In this document: one piece after another, positions 32,266 through 42,790 of the stretch
Numbering within the stretch: position 1 is the first letter of the stretch
Layout of the letters: each line of letters begins with the position of its first letter
From: Heliocidaris erythrogramma
Taxonomy: Eukaryota > Echinodermata > Echinoidea > Camarodonta > Echinometridae
Direction: 5' to 3'
Length of the DNA stretch: 64,000 nucleotides
Assembly (NCBI GenBank): GCA_025617745.1
Contig: CM046859.1
Coordinates: forward strand, 26,215,371-26,279,370
Notes under the pieces: model-generated
Seen by the model: only the letters and a program-made list of their open reading frames with translations
Database searches by the model: none
What the model was told of the DNA's origin: nothing
Translations under genes and position numbers: made by a program

Positions 32266-32330
32266 GACTGGCTGTACTGGTTGGCGGGAAATTTGAATTA
32301 CAGGTGTGTCGTTAGTAGGGACCGTGCAAA

Positions 32331-33272
32331 CTAAAAGTACATGAGTGCTGGGTGCTTAAAAGCCCACAAAATGTCTTCTTACTCAAATAATGTTCCAATT
32401 TGGTCTGCAATTGATGCTTCCTAGAATCAAAAGGAAAATCCAGACTTGCAGATACTGTAAAATTCTGGTAATTTCAAGTTAGATCCGAGGATTTGCCTTA
32501 AGAACGGTGTCTTTCATGGGGCAAATAGAAATTGGTTCCGTATTTTTCCCCGAGAAATGAGTGATGATACTTTTTTGGTTACACCATACATGTTTATAAA
32601 TTCAGAGGCGTCGCTAGAACATTTTGAATGAGGGGGGGGGGGGGGGGGTTACACCCAAATTTGCCGACTAATCTTTAGGGTGTGACACCCAAATTTGCCA
32701 ACAAAAATGTTGCACACTAATCCTTCCACAAATAATATTTTTAAAAAATCGCAGATGTAGAGATCATGATCATACAGACCCATTTCGCAAGGAGGGGGCT
32801 GAAGCCTTTTGCCCGAATATCAACAATTTCAATTTCTATAATTCTCAGCAAAGCAGGCTGGTCTAGCGAATGTACTTTTTGGAAGTTCTATCACAAACCT
32901 CTTAACACTGAAACTAAACTGCTTCATGCAAGCAGTGTTTGGAGGGCAACTGAATTAAAAATCAGTGTCTCTTTTAGACGGAACACTTATCACTCTTAAG
33001 AGTCTTCTCTATTAATATTAAGACTTGCCGTAGAGCAAGAACATTTGAACAGAAACTGTGTTAGTGCGGTAACTATAGATTATGGGGAATACATTCCTCC
33101 TTATTTTAGTTGCGGTGAACTTCTTCTGACTGAGTCAGGTTTGCATTATTTTGTGTACTTAACATATTTTATTTGTGGGTTTTCTCAAAGCGAATTGTTT
33201 TCATTACTTGTTGATTGTGACCAATGCAAATTTTTTCATGTAATTTCTCCCGCAAAAATTACATAGTAAAAT
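32331..33272. other. Unassigned sequence with a G run near a hAT-like end
   Basis: CAGAGGCGTCGCTAGAACAT (32605) resembles the CAGTGGCGTA element ends and is followed by a G run of ~16 at 32631-32648. The other end was not found. No gene recognised. Confidence 0.5.
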
Positions 33273-33546
33273 AGAAAGATTAAATGAGAACTTACCGTTT
33301 GAAATTTAATCGTTATTTTAAGAGTAATTTTGTGGGGAGAGATTACATGCCCGCCTCTCCCTCCCTTTAATACTCTTAATCTTCATTAAGTTCTCATTAA
33401 CTAAATCTTTCTTCTTGCTTTGAACTGTAGGCACATTTGTGCTGCAAAGATTGACCGCGCATGCGTATTACAGGCTCTCATGTAATCTCTCCCTTCAAAA
33501 TTATTCTTATAAAATTTCAAACGGTAAGTTCTCATTTAATCTTTCT
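33273..33546. mobile_element. Palindrome-ended MITE
   Basis: AGAAAGATTAAATGAGAACT at 33273 is the reverse complement of AGTTCTCATTTAATCTTTCT ending at 33546. Arms extend through TACCGTTTGAAATTT and GGGAGAGATTACATG. Confidence 0.9.
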
Positions 33547-33630
33547 AATATGTTAGCCTCCAGTCAAAGAGAATCCCGCTCCGGCAATGAGATTGTTGAA
33601 CTTCATTGGAGTGTTTACCACGCGATGATC

Positions 33631-34516
33631 AGGGGTGGTATTCTGAGCATCATTTTATCTCTCAAATTTTTAATTTTATTTTTGTGTATTCTGAGACCAA
33701 ATTTTATCTCGGATTTATCTCACATTTCATTTCAGTCTCCCCTCGCTTGCGTGCCTCATACTGTATGCATGATACGCACAGCTTTAAACGCTTACGCCAA
33801 TCATAATTTGGAAAAGATAAAATAAAAATATAAAATAGGCTATTTTATCTCAAGGATGCACGGTGAGTGCGATATATTTGGACAAGTATGGCGCTAGTCG
33901 TGCGATCAAGATAAAGAAAAAGATAGCTTTAAATGCTTACGCCATTCATAATTTGTGGGGAAGATAAAATAAAAATATAAAATAAGTTTGGGGCTATTTT
34001 ATCTCAAGGATGCACGGTAAGTGCGATATATTTGGACAAGTATGGCGCTAGTCGTGCGATCAAGATAAAGAAAAAGATGCTGAGTAAGACTGTACTTTTC
34101 AAGCAACATTCTCATATGATTATCGAATTCTATGTCAAGATATTTGCCAAGTAATATCACGCATGCAATAATGCTTATGATGGTCTTCTAAAACCTCGGA
34201 AAGTACCTTAGTCATTTTCAAGGAAATCCTAGCAAAAGCGCGTTTGCTCTTTGAGGCACGCGTATTGAAAATTGTAAAAATAGCTCATTCGCGCTTTTTG
34301 CCCAGAGACTGCGGAGATACTGGCATGATGACAGTAAAATCAAAGGACATTTCTTATTGGTTAATGCATCATAAATGGGCGTGTCTCAGATGAGATAAAA
34401 TCTCGTTAAAACGGTTCTCAAAATACCGATTTAAAAAGATATTGAAGGGTATTTTATTTCACTGAATTAACATCTCAGATTTTATCTGAGATAAAATTAA
34501 TCTCAGCATACCACCC
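33631..34516. mobile_element. Terminal-inverted-repeat element with internal tandem duplication
   Basis: Ends GGGGTGGTATTCTGAG and CTCAGCATACCACCCC are inverted repeats, with ATTTTATCTC/GAGATAAAAT repeated inside. Near 33780-34078 a ~150-bp unit (AGCTTTAAA(C/T)GCTTACGCC ... GTCGTGCGATCAAGATAAAG) is present twice in tandem with few differences. No transposase frame. Confidence 0.82.
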
Positions 34517-34705
34517 CTTGGTGTTAATTAACAGGCGCGAAGCCAGGGGCGGTCGCCAACAAAAAAGAATAGGGTGGGGGGGGGGGGGGGTGAGAGAAAA
34601 AAAGCCTGAAAAGGTACTACGAGCCATTATCTTTCTCTTAAAATTTGCGAAAACGTCAAAGCTTGAACTCCCCTCACCCTGCAAACACCCCTGTTACATG
34701 TACAG
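34517..34705 (+). repeat. Repeat flank with G run, related to sequence right of the next element
   Basis: Contains a G run of ~18 at about 34573-34590. The segment ACGAGCCATTATCTTTCTCT...AACGTCAAAGCTT (34619-34667) matches CACGAGCCGTTATATTTCTC...AATGTCAAAGCTT at about 35582-35630 in direct orientation, and a minus-strand copy at about 40805-40890. Confidence 0.75.
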
Positions 34706-35506
34706 GGCTTAGTCCGAAAGGGTGGGTAGCGTCGCGTCGCGTCGCGTTGACGCGAACGCAACCATTCGTCAAAAGCCCCCCCCCCCGAATTGGCCGAAAG
34801 GGTGCGTTGGGAGCGTCGGGTCGCGTCGCGTTGACTGGAACGCCACCATTCGTTCAAAGCACCCCCGGTTTTGCCGAAAGGGTGTGTTGACTTTTTTTTT
34901 TCTAAATACAGTGTATTATTATTATTATTATTACTATGACAAACCTGCATTTCCATGCCCCCCCTTTCTACAAAATCCTAGAACCGTCCCTGATGACAAA
35001 CCAGTTGTGTGCCCCCCTTTCAACAAAATCCTGGATCCACCCCTAATGACAAACCTGCATTTCTGTGCCCCCCACCTTTCACAAAATCCTGGATCCGCCC
35101 CTGACAGACCTGCATTTCTGTGCCCCCCCTTTTCACAAAATCCTGGATTCGCCCCTGATGATAGCCCTGCATTTCTGTGCCCCCCCCCTTTTACAAAATC
35201 CTTGATCCGCCCCTGATGACAGCCCTGCATTTCTGCCCCCCCCCTCTCCCATTACAAAATCCTGGAACCGCTGATAATAATAATACACTGTACTTAGAAA
35301 AAAAAAAAAAAAAAAAAAGGTGAACGCACCCTTTCGGCAAAACCGGGGGTGCTTTGGACGAATGGTGGCGTTCCAGTCAACGCGACGCGACCCGACGCTC
35401 CCAACGCACCCTTTCGGCCAAACCGGAGGGGCTTTGGACGAATGGTTGCGTTCGCGTCAATGCGACGCGACGCGTCGCTACCCACCCTTTCGGACTAAGC
35501 CCATGT
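34706..35506. mobile_element. Foldback-like element with internal 57-bp minisatellite
   Basis: Arms of ~210 bp are reverse complements: GGGCTTAGTCCGAAAGGGTG at the left, CACCCTTTCGGACTAAGCCC at the right. Each arm has two internal copies of the CCGAAAGGGTG ... GCGTCGCGTCGCGTTGAC unit. The centre (about 34935-35270) holds five to six direct units of ACAAACCTGCATTTCTGTGC...CAAAATCCTGGATCCGCCCC. Long subrepeat-bearing arms resemble foldback elements. Confidence 0.87.
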
Positions 35507-36187
35507 GCAGTGCAGTATTGAGTCCAAATAACTGAAAAGCAGTCAAGGTGTCGAACGAACTTTCCGCCTAAAAAAGATGCCACGAGCCGTTATATTTCTC
35601 TCAAAATTTGCTAAAATGTCAAAGCTTTTGCGCTAGTTGAACTGTGCAGATGTAGATTAACATTCTTTTTATAACAAATATTTTTAAAGCAAAGTATATT
35701 TTTATGCCATAATTTAATTGGGGTTATTGGAAAAATCACACTTTGTTAAACATCAAGAAAAATGTGGGCGCCCTATCTGGCACTTCATATTCAAGTCGTT
35801 CTTAAAGGCATGCGTAACTTTACGAACAGCTTTATGAAACACCCCACTTGTGTAGCCCGAACCCCGCGTTCAGACCATTAAAGTGGCATTGTTTAAACAC
35901 TGATGTAGCCCAATATCGATACTGAGATAGTGTTGATTGAACATCCTGGGTTTTTGCGATGTAGGCCTATTATCGTATAATTGTTTAACACTTTCTGAAA
36001 TCTTTGCAATTAATTACTCGATGTATATATTTCTGGGAAACACCTTAGATGCACATATATTTTCAGTTGAAGTAGCAGATTACCATGAGTGTAGCATGCA
36101 TATACAGTATATATTCGAGCTCCCAAACAAAACATCATACCTTGGTATTTGGTATTTCTCCTTCTCTCCTTTTTTTCAAACCAAAGT
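35507..36187. other. Repeat fragment then unassigned AT-rich sequence
   Basis: 35507-35630 (TCCAAATAACTGAAAAGCAGTC, CACGAGCCGTTATATTTCTC) matches a reverse-strand copy at about 40805-40945. From 35631 on no feature was recognised. Confidence 0.6.
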
Positions 36188-36565
36188 ACACACTAAGAAA
36201 AAAAGGTTCAAGTTGCACCCTAAATGCAACACTGGCAGAAGCTTTTTGGGTGTAGTCTTGCACCCGACATGACAAGGGTGCAAAAATGCACCTTTTTGTT
36301 CTTGTTTGCACCCTTTAATGCCCGTTTGCCCCCTTAAAGGTGCAACTTTGCACCTTTAAGGGTGCAGAAACGTTTGAATCCAAAGGGTGCAAATGTGTAC
36401 CTTTTCTAAAGGTATACAACCCTGCACCCTTTAAGGGTACAAATATTGTAGCTAACCGCACCCTTAATGTGCAAACAGCTTCTAAGGGTGCAAAGTTGCA
36501 CCCAAAAAGGTGCAACTTTTGTTGTATTTGAAGGGTGAAAAATTGTACCTTTTTTCTTAGTGTGT
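36188..36565. mobile_element. MITE with ACACACTAAGAAAAAA ends and GGTGCAA/TTGCACC subrepeats
   Basis: ACACACTAAGAAAAAAAGGT and ACCTTTTTTCTTAGTGTGT are near-perfect inverted repeats. Between them AAGGGTGCAA and its complement TTGCACCCTT recur about a dozen times in both orientations. TA lies at each boundary, possibly a 2-bp target duplication. Confidence 0.87.
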
Positions 36566-37611
36566 ATAACTTTCATATAGTTTCACAATCTCAAGAATTA
36601 TTGATCTTAGTATTATTTTTCACAATGGTCATGATCTTATTTTCTCCCTCCCCTCTTTCTCTCTCAACCCCCCCCCCCCTTCTCTCTTTCATCCATTGTT
36701 TAACCTTTTAGATTCTAAACTTGATTTTCCTGGGGTTTTTTTTTTCTTGTTGAGTAGAATCATTCATTCAGTGTCATTTAATTTATACACACGAATACCA
36801 ACACCTTTTGAAACATTGCAATATAACAGAAAGAGCGAGAGAGAGAAAGAGGGGAGAGGATGGGGTATGTAAAATAACAATGGATAATCATCTCAGCGTA
36901 ATTATATATTTTGCATTCTGGCTTTCTGACATAAATGAAATCTGTAAAAAAGACAAATATCATCAGACTTCTTATTTTTTCCCAAATGATGTATTTAATG
37001 AAAATATATTATTCGCTAATAAAGACAAAGTAGGCCTAACCGTAAGGGATACAGAGCAATACAATGATGGAAAATAGAGTAGGTAAAAATGGATTATGAT
37101 AATTTTTACGTACATTGCCGGAGATGAATTTTACATACATCAAATATTCCAATCTATTCCTGGGCCCGTATTCTATAAACTACTTAAGAATGATATTTAA
37201 GAACTTTTTCTCATCTTTTTTCTCCAGACAAAATCTTAATCAAAATGCATATTCCAAAAAGATATTTGCTAAGAATTTTTTCTTAACTCTTTTTCTTATT
37301 CGAATGTCATGGCTATGATAGTAGATTTCAATATAATTATATACATATATAGGGTGCGTCCTAGAAAAAAGGAAACCGGGACGGTCAGTTATTTTTCCGG
37401 TGGAACGAAGCAAATAATGAAATATTATAGGCATCATTATAAAGATCAGTTTTTCTTCTTTCTTTTGACACCTAATATGATACGAAAGGATCACGCATAG
37501 ATGAGCAAGAAGATTTTAAAATCAAAATGTCAAAGTCAAATTGCGCAGAATATATAAGCGGTTAACATAATTTTGTTGGGATGCAGCAACCTTGCCATAG
37601 AAAAGGATGGT
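36566..37611. other. Unassigned AT-rich stretch
   Basis: A C run at 36668-36680 and a GAGAGA tract at 36833-36857 were noted. Frames are short and unremarkable. Confidence 0.35.
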
Positions 37612-37743
37612 TCATTAGCATTTCTGTCATCTATGACAAGTTGCAATAACTGTTAAAAGCTACTGAAATCCTTGCATTTGATTGGCTGAGAGCAAGCTTG
37701 TCAGTAAAATCACTGACAAGACACTTGATGAAACCCCCCCTGG
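37612..37743. mobile_element. Short palindromic MITE (~140 bp family), copy 2
   Basis: Contains ACAAGTTGCAATAACTGTTA, GCTACTGAAATCCTTGCATT, TTGGCTGAGAGCAAGCTTGT and ACTTGATGAAAC followed by a C run. Left end is a variant, TGTCATCTATGACAAG. Confidence 0.85.
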
Positions 37744-37779
37744 AAATCCCTTTTGGGGTATTTCATTATCCAGGAATGG

Positions 37780-38325
37780 AGAAATAGATCAATGAAACAA
37801 ATGTCTCCACTGATCTACCAGATCGCAATTAAATTGGTCCCGACCTTTGGAATTCTCTTTCTCTTAATATTCGAACGTGTCCAACAAAAAATACTTTTAA
37901 GAGACAATTAAAGAATGCACTTCTCTGCAAATATGAAACGTAAGGTCAAAAATTGCATGGTCCAACCTCTACCCCCGTATTATATTTTTCTTATTTGTTA
38001 TCCATTATGAGATAAATCACATAGGCTTGGTAACTAGTCTTCTTATTTGATGATGTATAGTACTTTCTTTATATGTATCCCCTCTCTAGATCAATTTATA
38101 ACCATGACTGAACATCATTACGTCTAAATGCTACCAATTATCATGTGTGTTCTTTTTTGTTGTGTTTTTTTTTGGACGTCCCTGTCAAGCTCTTACGAGC
38201 TTATGACGATCCATTCATATATGTATATATTTATTGATTACACCATGTATGAAGATTATGATTATAATGATGTATATATATATATGAAATAAATAAAAAT
38301 AAAATAAATAAATAAATAAATATAC
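37780..38325 (+). mobile_element. 3' end of a CR1/Jockey-like LINE with (AAAT)n tail
   Basis: A plus-strand frame at about 37825-37925 reads GPDLWNSLSLNIRTCPTKNT and FKRQLKNALL, the C-terminal LWNSLP / FK.QLK motif that closes many CR1/Jockey RT proteins. About 370 bp of 3' UTR follow, ending in ATATATATGAAATAAATAAA-type A-rich repeats at 38275-38322. Confidence 0.7.
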
Positions 38326-38636
38326 CTTCTTCGTGTCTTCACATTTTATGTTAATTGAAAATAAGTTTTCTTTTGTAAATGATATATAGCTCATATTAAA
38401 CCAATAAATATCAAACTACTACTATATTACCGAATCCAGTAAGAATCACCTGTGTATTTCAATGTATACTGTTTAGAATTTCCTTTTCAAAAGAGTAATA
38501 AAGTGATAGATTAATAAAATTACCGCACTAATAAAAATAAGGCAAAAGATCGATAGCAACATATCGGGCAGTATATACGGTAACATGCCTTTGCGAATAT
38601 TCAGTGGAAATATGCGCAACACAAGCTGACGTTTAT

Positions 38637-38768
38637 CATCATCATCATCATCATTATTTATATTATTACTATTATTATTATTATTATTATTATCATCATC
38701 ATCATCATTATTATTATCATTACTACTACTACTACTACTACTACTACCACTAATATACCACTGCTACT
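38637..38768. repeat. (ATC)n/(ATT)n/(CTA)n microsatellite
   Basis: Consecutive ATC, TTA, ATC and CTA triplet tracts. It is interrupted on its right side by the insertion at 38777-39038 and resumes as TCATCTCCATCATTATTATT after 39046. Confidence 0.92.
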
Positions 38769-38776
38769 ACTATCGT

Positions 38777-39038
38777 CAGTGGCATACCCAGGATTTGTTA
38801 AAGGGGTGTTTTTTTACTAAAAAAAAAAAGAAGAAAAAAAAGGTTATCAGCATTCTTGGGGCGTTTTTTGACTCAAAAATTATTTGACAAGCATAAAAAA
38901 TTATCCGACAAGCAAAAAAAAAAAAAAAAAAAAAAAAGGTTATCATTATTTCTAAACAATTAAATCACTGCTTTAACACGAAATAACACCAAAAGCGGGT
39001 GTTTGAACACCTAAAACACCCCTCTCGGTACGCCTATG
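38777..39038. mobile_element. hAT-like MITE with 8-bp target duplication, in a microsatellite
   Basis: Starts CAGTGGCATACCCAGG and ends GGTACGCCTATG, inverted repeats of the CAGTGGCGTA family. ACTATCGT flanks it at 38769-38776 and 39039-39046. AAAGGGGTGTTTT and AAAACACCCCT form a second internal inverted pair. Two A runs lie inside. Confidence 0.85.
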
Positions 39039-39297
39039 ACTATCGTCATCTCCATCATTATTATTATATAAAGTAACTACATTAAAGTAATATGGTAATA
39101 AATTACCTTAATATAGTGACAGATTCGTATACCCTGATATGGTACTGCGATTTATAGGCAGGGTAACTGGTAACATGTCCTTTTCACATCATTCCGAAGG
39201 TTCGTTAATACTCCGCAGGTTTATTAACGTCATCATAATCATTATCATAATCATTATTATCCTAAAGTAATTACATTCAAACAATAGGTAACTATTT

Positions 39298-39515
39298 TAG
39301 TTATTATTATTATTATCATTATCATTAATATTATTATTATCATTATTATTATTATTATTATTATAATTATTATTATTGTTATTATTATCATTGTTATTAT
39401 TATCATTATCATCATTAGTGTTAATTTTATAATTATTGCTGACAATATTACAATGATTATTATTAACATTATTCTTGTTATTATTATCATTATCATCATC
39501 ACCATCACCAATATT
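39298..39515. repeat. (ATT)n/(ATC)n-rich tract
   Basis: About 220 bp composed almost only of TTA, TCA and TAA triplets. The long Met/Ile frame on the minus strand is a by-product. Confidence 0.9.
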
Positions 39516-39613
39516 TTTAAATTCATCAAAGCAATTACTATTGGCTTGGGGAAAACAAAAGGACCACTGTTAAACTAGGCAACCTGCAGATTGCAATAGA
39601 AAATATGTTCGTC

Positions 39614-39619
39614 TTTATT
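39614..39619 (-). terminator. Polyadenylation signal AATAAA for the lectin gene
   Basis: TTTATT on the plus strand gives AATAAA on the minus strand 31 bp past the stop codon of the SUEL-type exon, in a plausible position for the gene's 3' end. Confidence 0.65.
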
Positions 39620-39649
39620 TCTCAATCTTTCTTCCTTTTTTAAAATTGA

Positions 39650-39957
39650 TTACTGGCACGTATAGAATACTCGGAGGTACTTGTATGTATCAGGGCACGG
39701 ATCAACGCCACCGGCCACACCTGCAACTGTTGTAAGTAAGGTACAAGTTACCATGCCATTACACACGGCCCTTATTATATCCGGTGCCGTTGTTGAGATG
39801 CAGTCGGTTCTCGCAGTCTCGCCTGGTATATTGCCTGGGCTTGGAGTGCACGTTGCGGTGTCAAGACGGCCAAAAGTCGAGAATAGGATCGAAATCGTCA
39901 TCGTAGCTGGACAAGTAATGGGCTGTGCTGGAGAGTTTTGGCACCGAGTTGCGATCA
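39650..39957 (-). CDS. Last exon of a rhamnose-binding (SUEL/Gal_Lectin-type) lectin
   Basis: Minus-strand acceptor CATCCCTTTTACAG (ends at 39958) opens a phase-1 exon of 101 codons, ending TGCCAG TAA at 39650. It encodes one SUEL-type domain: eight cysteines (residues 5, 15, 36, 52, 65, 71, 87, 100), STFGRLDTATC in place of the usual YGR segment, AVCNGMVTC, and DPCPDTYKYLRVFYTC, which matches the DPCxGTYKYLxVxYxC hallmark. Such domains bind galactose or rhamnose and occur in secreted egg/coelomic lectins, polycystin-1-like and latrophilin-type receptors. Here the domain ends the protein, so a secreted multi- or single-domain lectin is likely. Upstream exons and any signal peptide were not found. 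Confidence 0.88.
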
Positions 39958-39969
39958 CTGTAAAAGGGA

Positions 39970-39990
39970 TGGGTTTGAAATGGGAGTATG

Positions 39991-40025
<35 letters not shown>

Positions 40026-41130
40026 GGGCAAACATAATAGAGACAAAGGAACATAGCGGGAGAGAGAGAAAGAGACAGACAGACCGGCAGACAGATAGAG
40101 GATTGACGGATGAGAGAAAAAGAAGACAAGTGTATTTGTATTAAAAAAAAAGCTAAAGATGTTTCATTTGAGAGCATATCAGTACTTTTTAATACTCTGC
40201 TAATAGCTACTCTATAACCACTGGCATATCTAGGAATCGTGGCACACGGGGCAAATAATAAAATGATAATGGCACTCTTAAAATTATCAGTATAAGTACA
40301 AACCGTATATTTTTATACTAGCTGTGTTTATGATTAATCACCGTACCGTATATTTGTCACAATCATAAAGTGAATTAAAAGAAAAGTCGGGTAAATATGT
40401 GTTATATATCCCAATCGTATATGAGTTCTGAAGGAAATACATTTTCATCTTGATGAAGACTAAGGAACGATTTTTTTTTACTTTATGAATGACTTAATAA
40501 TGATGCTATTTATGTTACGTCGGCCCTGTGGCCTGTGGATGACACACGATCTCATTTACACCCGGGTGGGATTCTCGCACATAGAGCATGGATATGATTA
40601 AAGTAGTATATCCATAGCATATCCACAGGCGTAGCAAGGATTTTTCAAAGGGGGGGGGGGGGGGGGCAGACGTGAAGGATCCAACCGCATAGCCAGGATT
40701 TCATTTTAGGGGACGGTTGTGAGCACGCGAAGAGTGCGAAATTGGTGGTGAGCACGCAAAGCGTGCTCCCCAGGGGATGTGTGCAGGGAGGGGGACGTTT
40801 TCCCCCTTCCTCGCAAATCGCGAAAGCTCTGACGTCTTATAGCAAATTTGAGAGAAAGATAACGGCTCGTAGCACTTTTTTTTAGGAGGAAAGTTATTTC
40901 AACGTCCGGACTGCTTTATAGTTATTTGGACGTAATACTGCACTGTAATAGGGATGGGTGCAGGGAGCGGGAGTTTTCCCCTTCCCCCACTTTTTCGCTC
41001 TCGCTTTTTTTTTTAGTGGCTGAATGGGAGGGGCCATGCCCCCCCCCCTGTGCCGCCTGTCTACGCCAGTGAGTATATCTATGCATAGAGCTAGAGGGAG
41101 TGATTTGATCTTGCCATGTTTATGTGGTTT
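39970..41130. other. Repeat-rich flank: (GA)n-(G)n tracts and element fragments
   Basis: A (GA)n tract (39993-40013) passes into a G run (40014-40028). CACTGGCATATCTAGGAATC (40219) and GTCTACGCCAGTG (41061-41073) may be the ends of a diverged hAT-like element, but the flanks do not match. A G run lies at 40651-40668. A minus-strand copy of the 35507-35630 repeat is at about 40805-40945. Confidence 0.5.
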
Positions 41131-41537
41131 AATACTCAAAGAGAAATTAAGGCTATGAAAACATGAGAAAAACAATGAATTTATTGTCATTTTCTTTTCA
41201 GGGGGATTATTACCCCCATCGGCCTCCCGTCACCCCCAGCGCGAGGGGAGACGGGAGTAATATCCTATACGTATTCATATCATAGTACAAATATTTTCGA
41301 AGGAAATTTTGGTGGTGGTGGTGGGGGGGGGGGGGGTATCCTTCTTTACACCGTGGCAACCGATATTCCTAAGTGACGTGATCTCCTACACATCCCCTCC
41401 CCGAATGATGTCTACAGATCTGAATAATACGGAATGAATAATATATTTGAGGCGATATACAATAACGTTTTTCCAACGGTATGAGGGCCATTTTCCCCTT
41501 TCATGTCACTGTCGTTGTTGATAATAGTAATGACTTA
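41131..41537. repeat. Segmental direct duplication, copy 1
   Basis: AATACTCAAAGAGAAATTAA to TGATAATAGTAATGACTTA matches 41993-42489. Shared stretches include CCGTGGCAACCGATATTCCT, ATGATGTCTACAGATCTG and CCAACGGTATGAGGGC. This copy carries a GGT/G-run expansion at about 41312-41336. Confidence 0.92.
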
Positions 41538-41539
41538 TG

Positions 41540-41649
41540 CGACAGCCACCCAAATGTGCGGTTACGTAAACACTAAACCCTAACCCTAAACCCTAAACCC
41601 TAACCCCAACCCTAACCCTATACATTGTTTTCATGTTGGGTGGCTGTCG
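41540..41649. repeat. Interstitial telomere-type array inside a short inverted repeat
   Basis: 41573-41620 is an array of CCCTAA and CCCTAAA units (TTAGGG on the other strand). It is bracketed by the perfect inverted repeat CGACAGCCACCCAA (41540-41553) and TTGGGTGGCTGTCG (41636-41649). It starts two bases after the end of segmental duplication copy 1. Confidence 0.9.
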
Positions 41650-41992
41650 TAAAAGGAAGTTTACCCAGTATATGCTTCCATGATATAAGTAAAATGTAGA
41701 AATAAATCAAATTGATTACGAAGAGTCCTAAAATTTTATGAAGTGACCGAAATCCCCGTCTTCATTATTATTTTTTTTGTACATCTAACAGTTATATGTT
41801 CCTGCCCTTCACCCCTTCACCCACCCCCTCCAAAACAAAGAGATAAATGAATAAATAAATAAATAAATGACAAAAATTAATAGATTAAAACAAAATTTAA
41901 AAACCTGTTGAAAGTTCAATTTAGAAAGTAATGGAATGCTTACATAAATCAAACTTCCAAAGGAGCCGAATTTTCACAAATAAAAGGCAGAG

Positions 41993-42489
41993 AATACTCA
42001 GAAAAATTAAGGCCATGAAAACATAACATGCATAATAAAAAAAAAAAAAAAAAACGTTCCTTGTAAAGGATACAAAAATGAGCAAAAAACGAATTTATTT
42101 TCATTTTCTTTTTAGGGGGATTAGGGCCCCCTTATATGGGTCTTGGGAGGACCGACGGATTGACTTTTCCCTACTATCCTCCCGTCACCCCAGCGCAAGG
42201 GGGGACGGGAGTAATAGCCTCTATGTATTAATATCATAGTGGAAATATTTTCGAAGGAAGTTTTGGTGGGGGTGGGGGTGCTCCTTCTTTAAACCGTGGC
42301 AACCGATATTCCTAAGTGACGTGATCTGCTACACATCCCCTCCTCCGAATGATGTCTACAGATCTGTTTAGTCTGTCCTAAGGAAATGAATAATGTATTT
42401 GAGGCGATATAAAATAACATGTTTCCAACGGTATGAGGGCGATTCTCCCCATTCATGTCAATTTAGCTGTTGATAATAGGAATGATTTA
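41993..42489. repeat. Segmental direct duplication, copy 2
   Basis: Second copy of 41131-41537, about 860-950 bp downstream. It has an extra ~60 bp near 42025-42085 (A run, ACGTTCCTTG) and about 25 bp (CCCTTATATGGGTCTTGGGA) inserted near 42125-42165. Confidence 0.9.
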
Positions 42490-42629
42490 TTGAAAGCAGA
42501 TTGCAGTAGGGGCAGATTTTGCTACCCTAAACAGGGAAACCCGTCTATCTCTAATTTTTTTACCATTTTAATGGCGATTTTATATCTTGCTTGGTATTCA
42601 CATCCTATACCTATTTGAGGATTACATCA

Positions 42630-42790
42630 CCATCATAGACCTCTATTTCAGCCAACTGAGAGGAACCGTAAAAAAAAAATTGACCTAATTTGGAACACAT
42701 TACCGAACTATATCCCCCCTTCAGCGGATCTTCTTATCATATCTGAATTTGATACCCTTCTTCTTGATTTTTGCTTGATTTTTTTTTAAT
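42630..42790 (+). pseudogene. C-terminal remnant of a LINE RT protein
   Basis: Plus-strand frame reads DLIWNTLPNYIPPSADLLI then SEFDTLLLDF, the W-N-x-L-P motif found near the C terminus of CR1/Jockey/RTEX-type RTs. Only about 50 codons are recognisable. Confidence 0.6.

Larger units (their letters stand above)
24913..32330 (-). mobile_element. I/Nimb-like LINE (zinc-knuckle ORF1, APE, RT, RNase H), disrupted
   Basis: On the minus strand the domains follow the order of I-group LINEs: Gag-like ORF1 with three CCHC knuckles (32265 to about 30876), APE endonuclease (30861 to about 29566), RT (29530 to 28323) and RNase H (26152 to about 24913). A 2.16-kb foldback-like element (26160-28315) splits the coding region between RT and RNase H. 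Several frameshifts make it non-functional. Net LINE length without the insert is about 5.2 kb. The 3' end is overrun by a MITE at 24912 and no tail is visible. Confidence 0.88.

Noticed and set aside
38637-39515. CRISPR-like or regulatory array
   Set aside because: Triplet microsatellites without spacers, in an animal genome.
39257-39529. Met/Ile-rich membrane-protein-like ORF
   Set aside because: Pure by-product of the ATT/ATC tract.
40219-41073. Fourth hAT-like element
   Set aside because: The ends resemble CACTGGC.TA, but the flanking 8-mers do not match, so it is only noted in the flank description.
41573-41620. True chromosome end
   Set aside because: The telomere-type array is only 48 bp and is embedded between inverted repeats and ordinary sequence on both sides.
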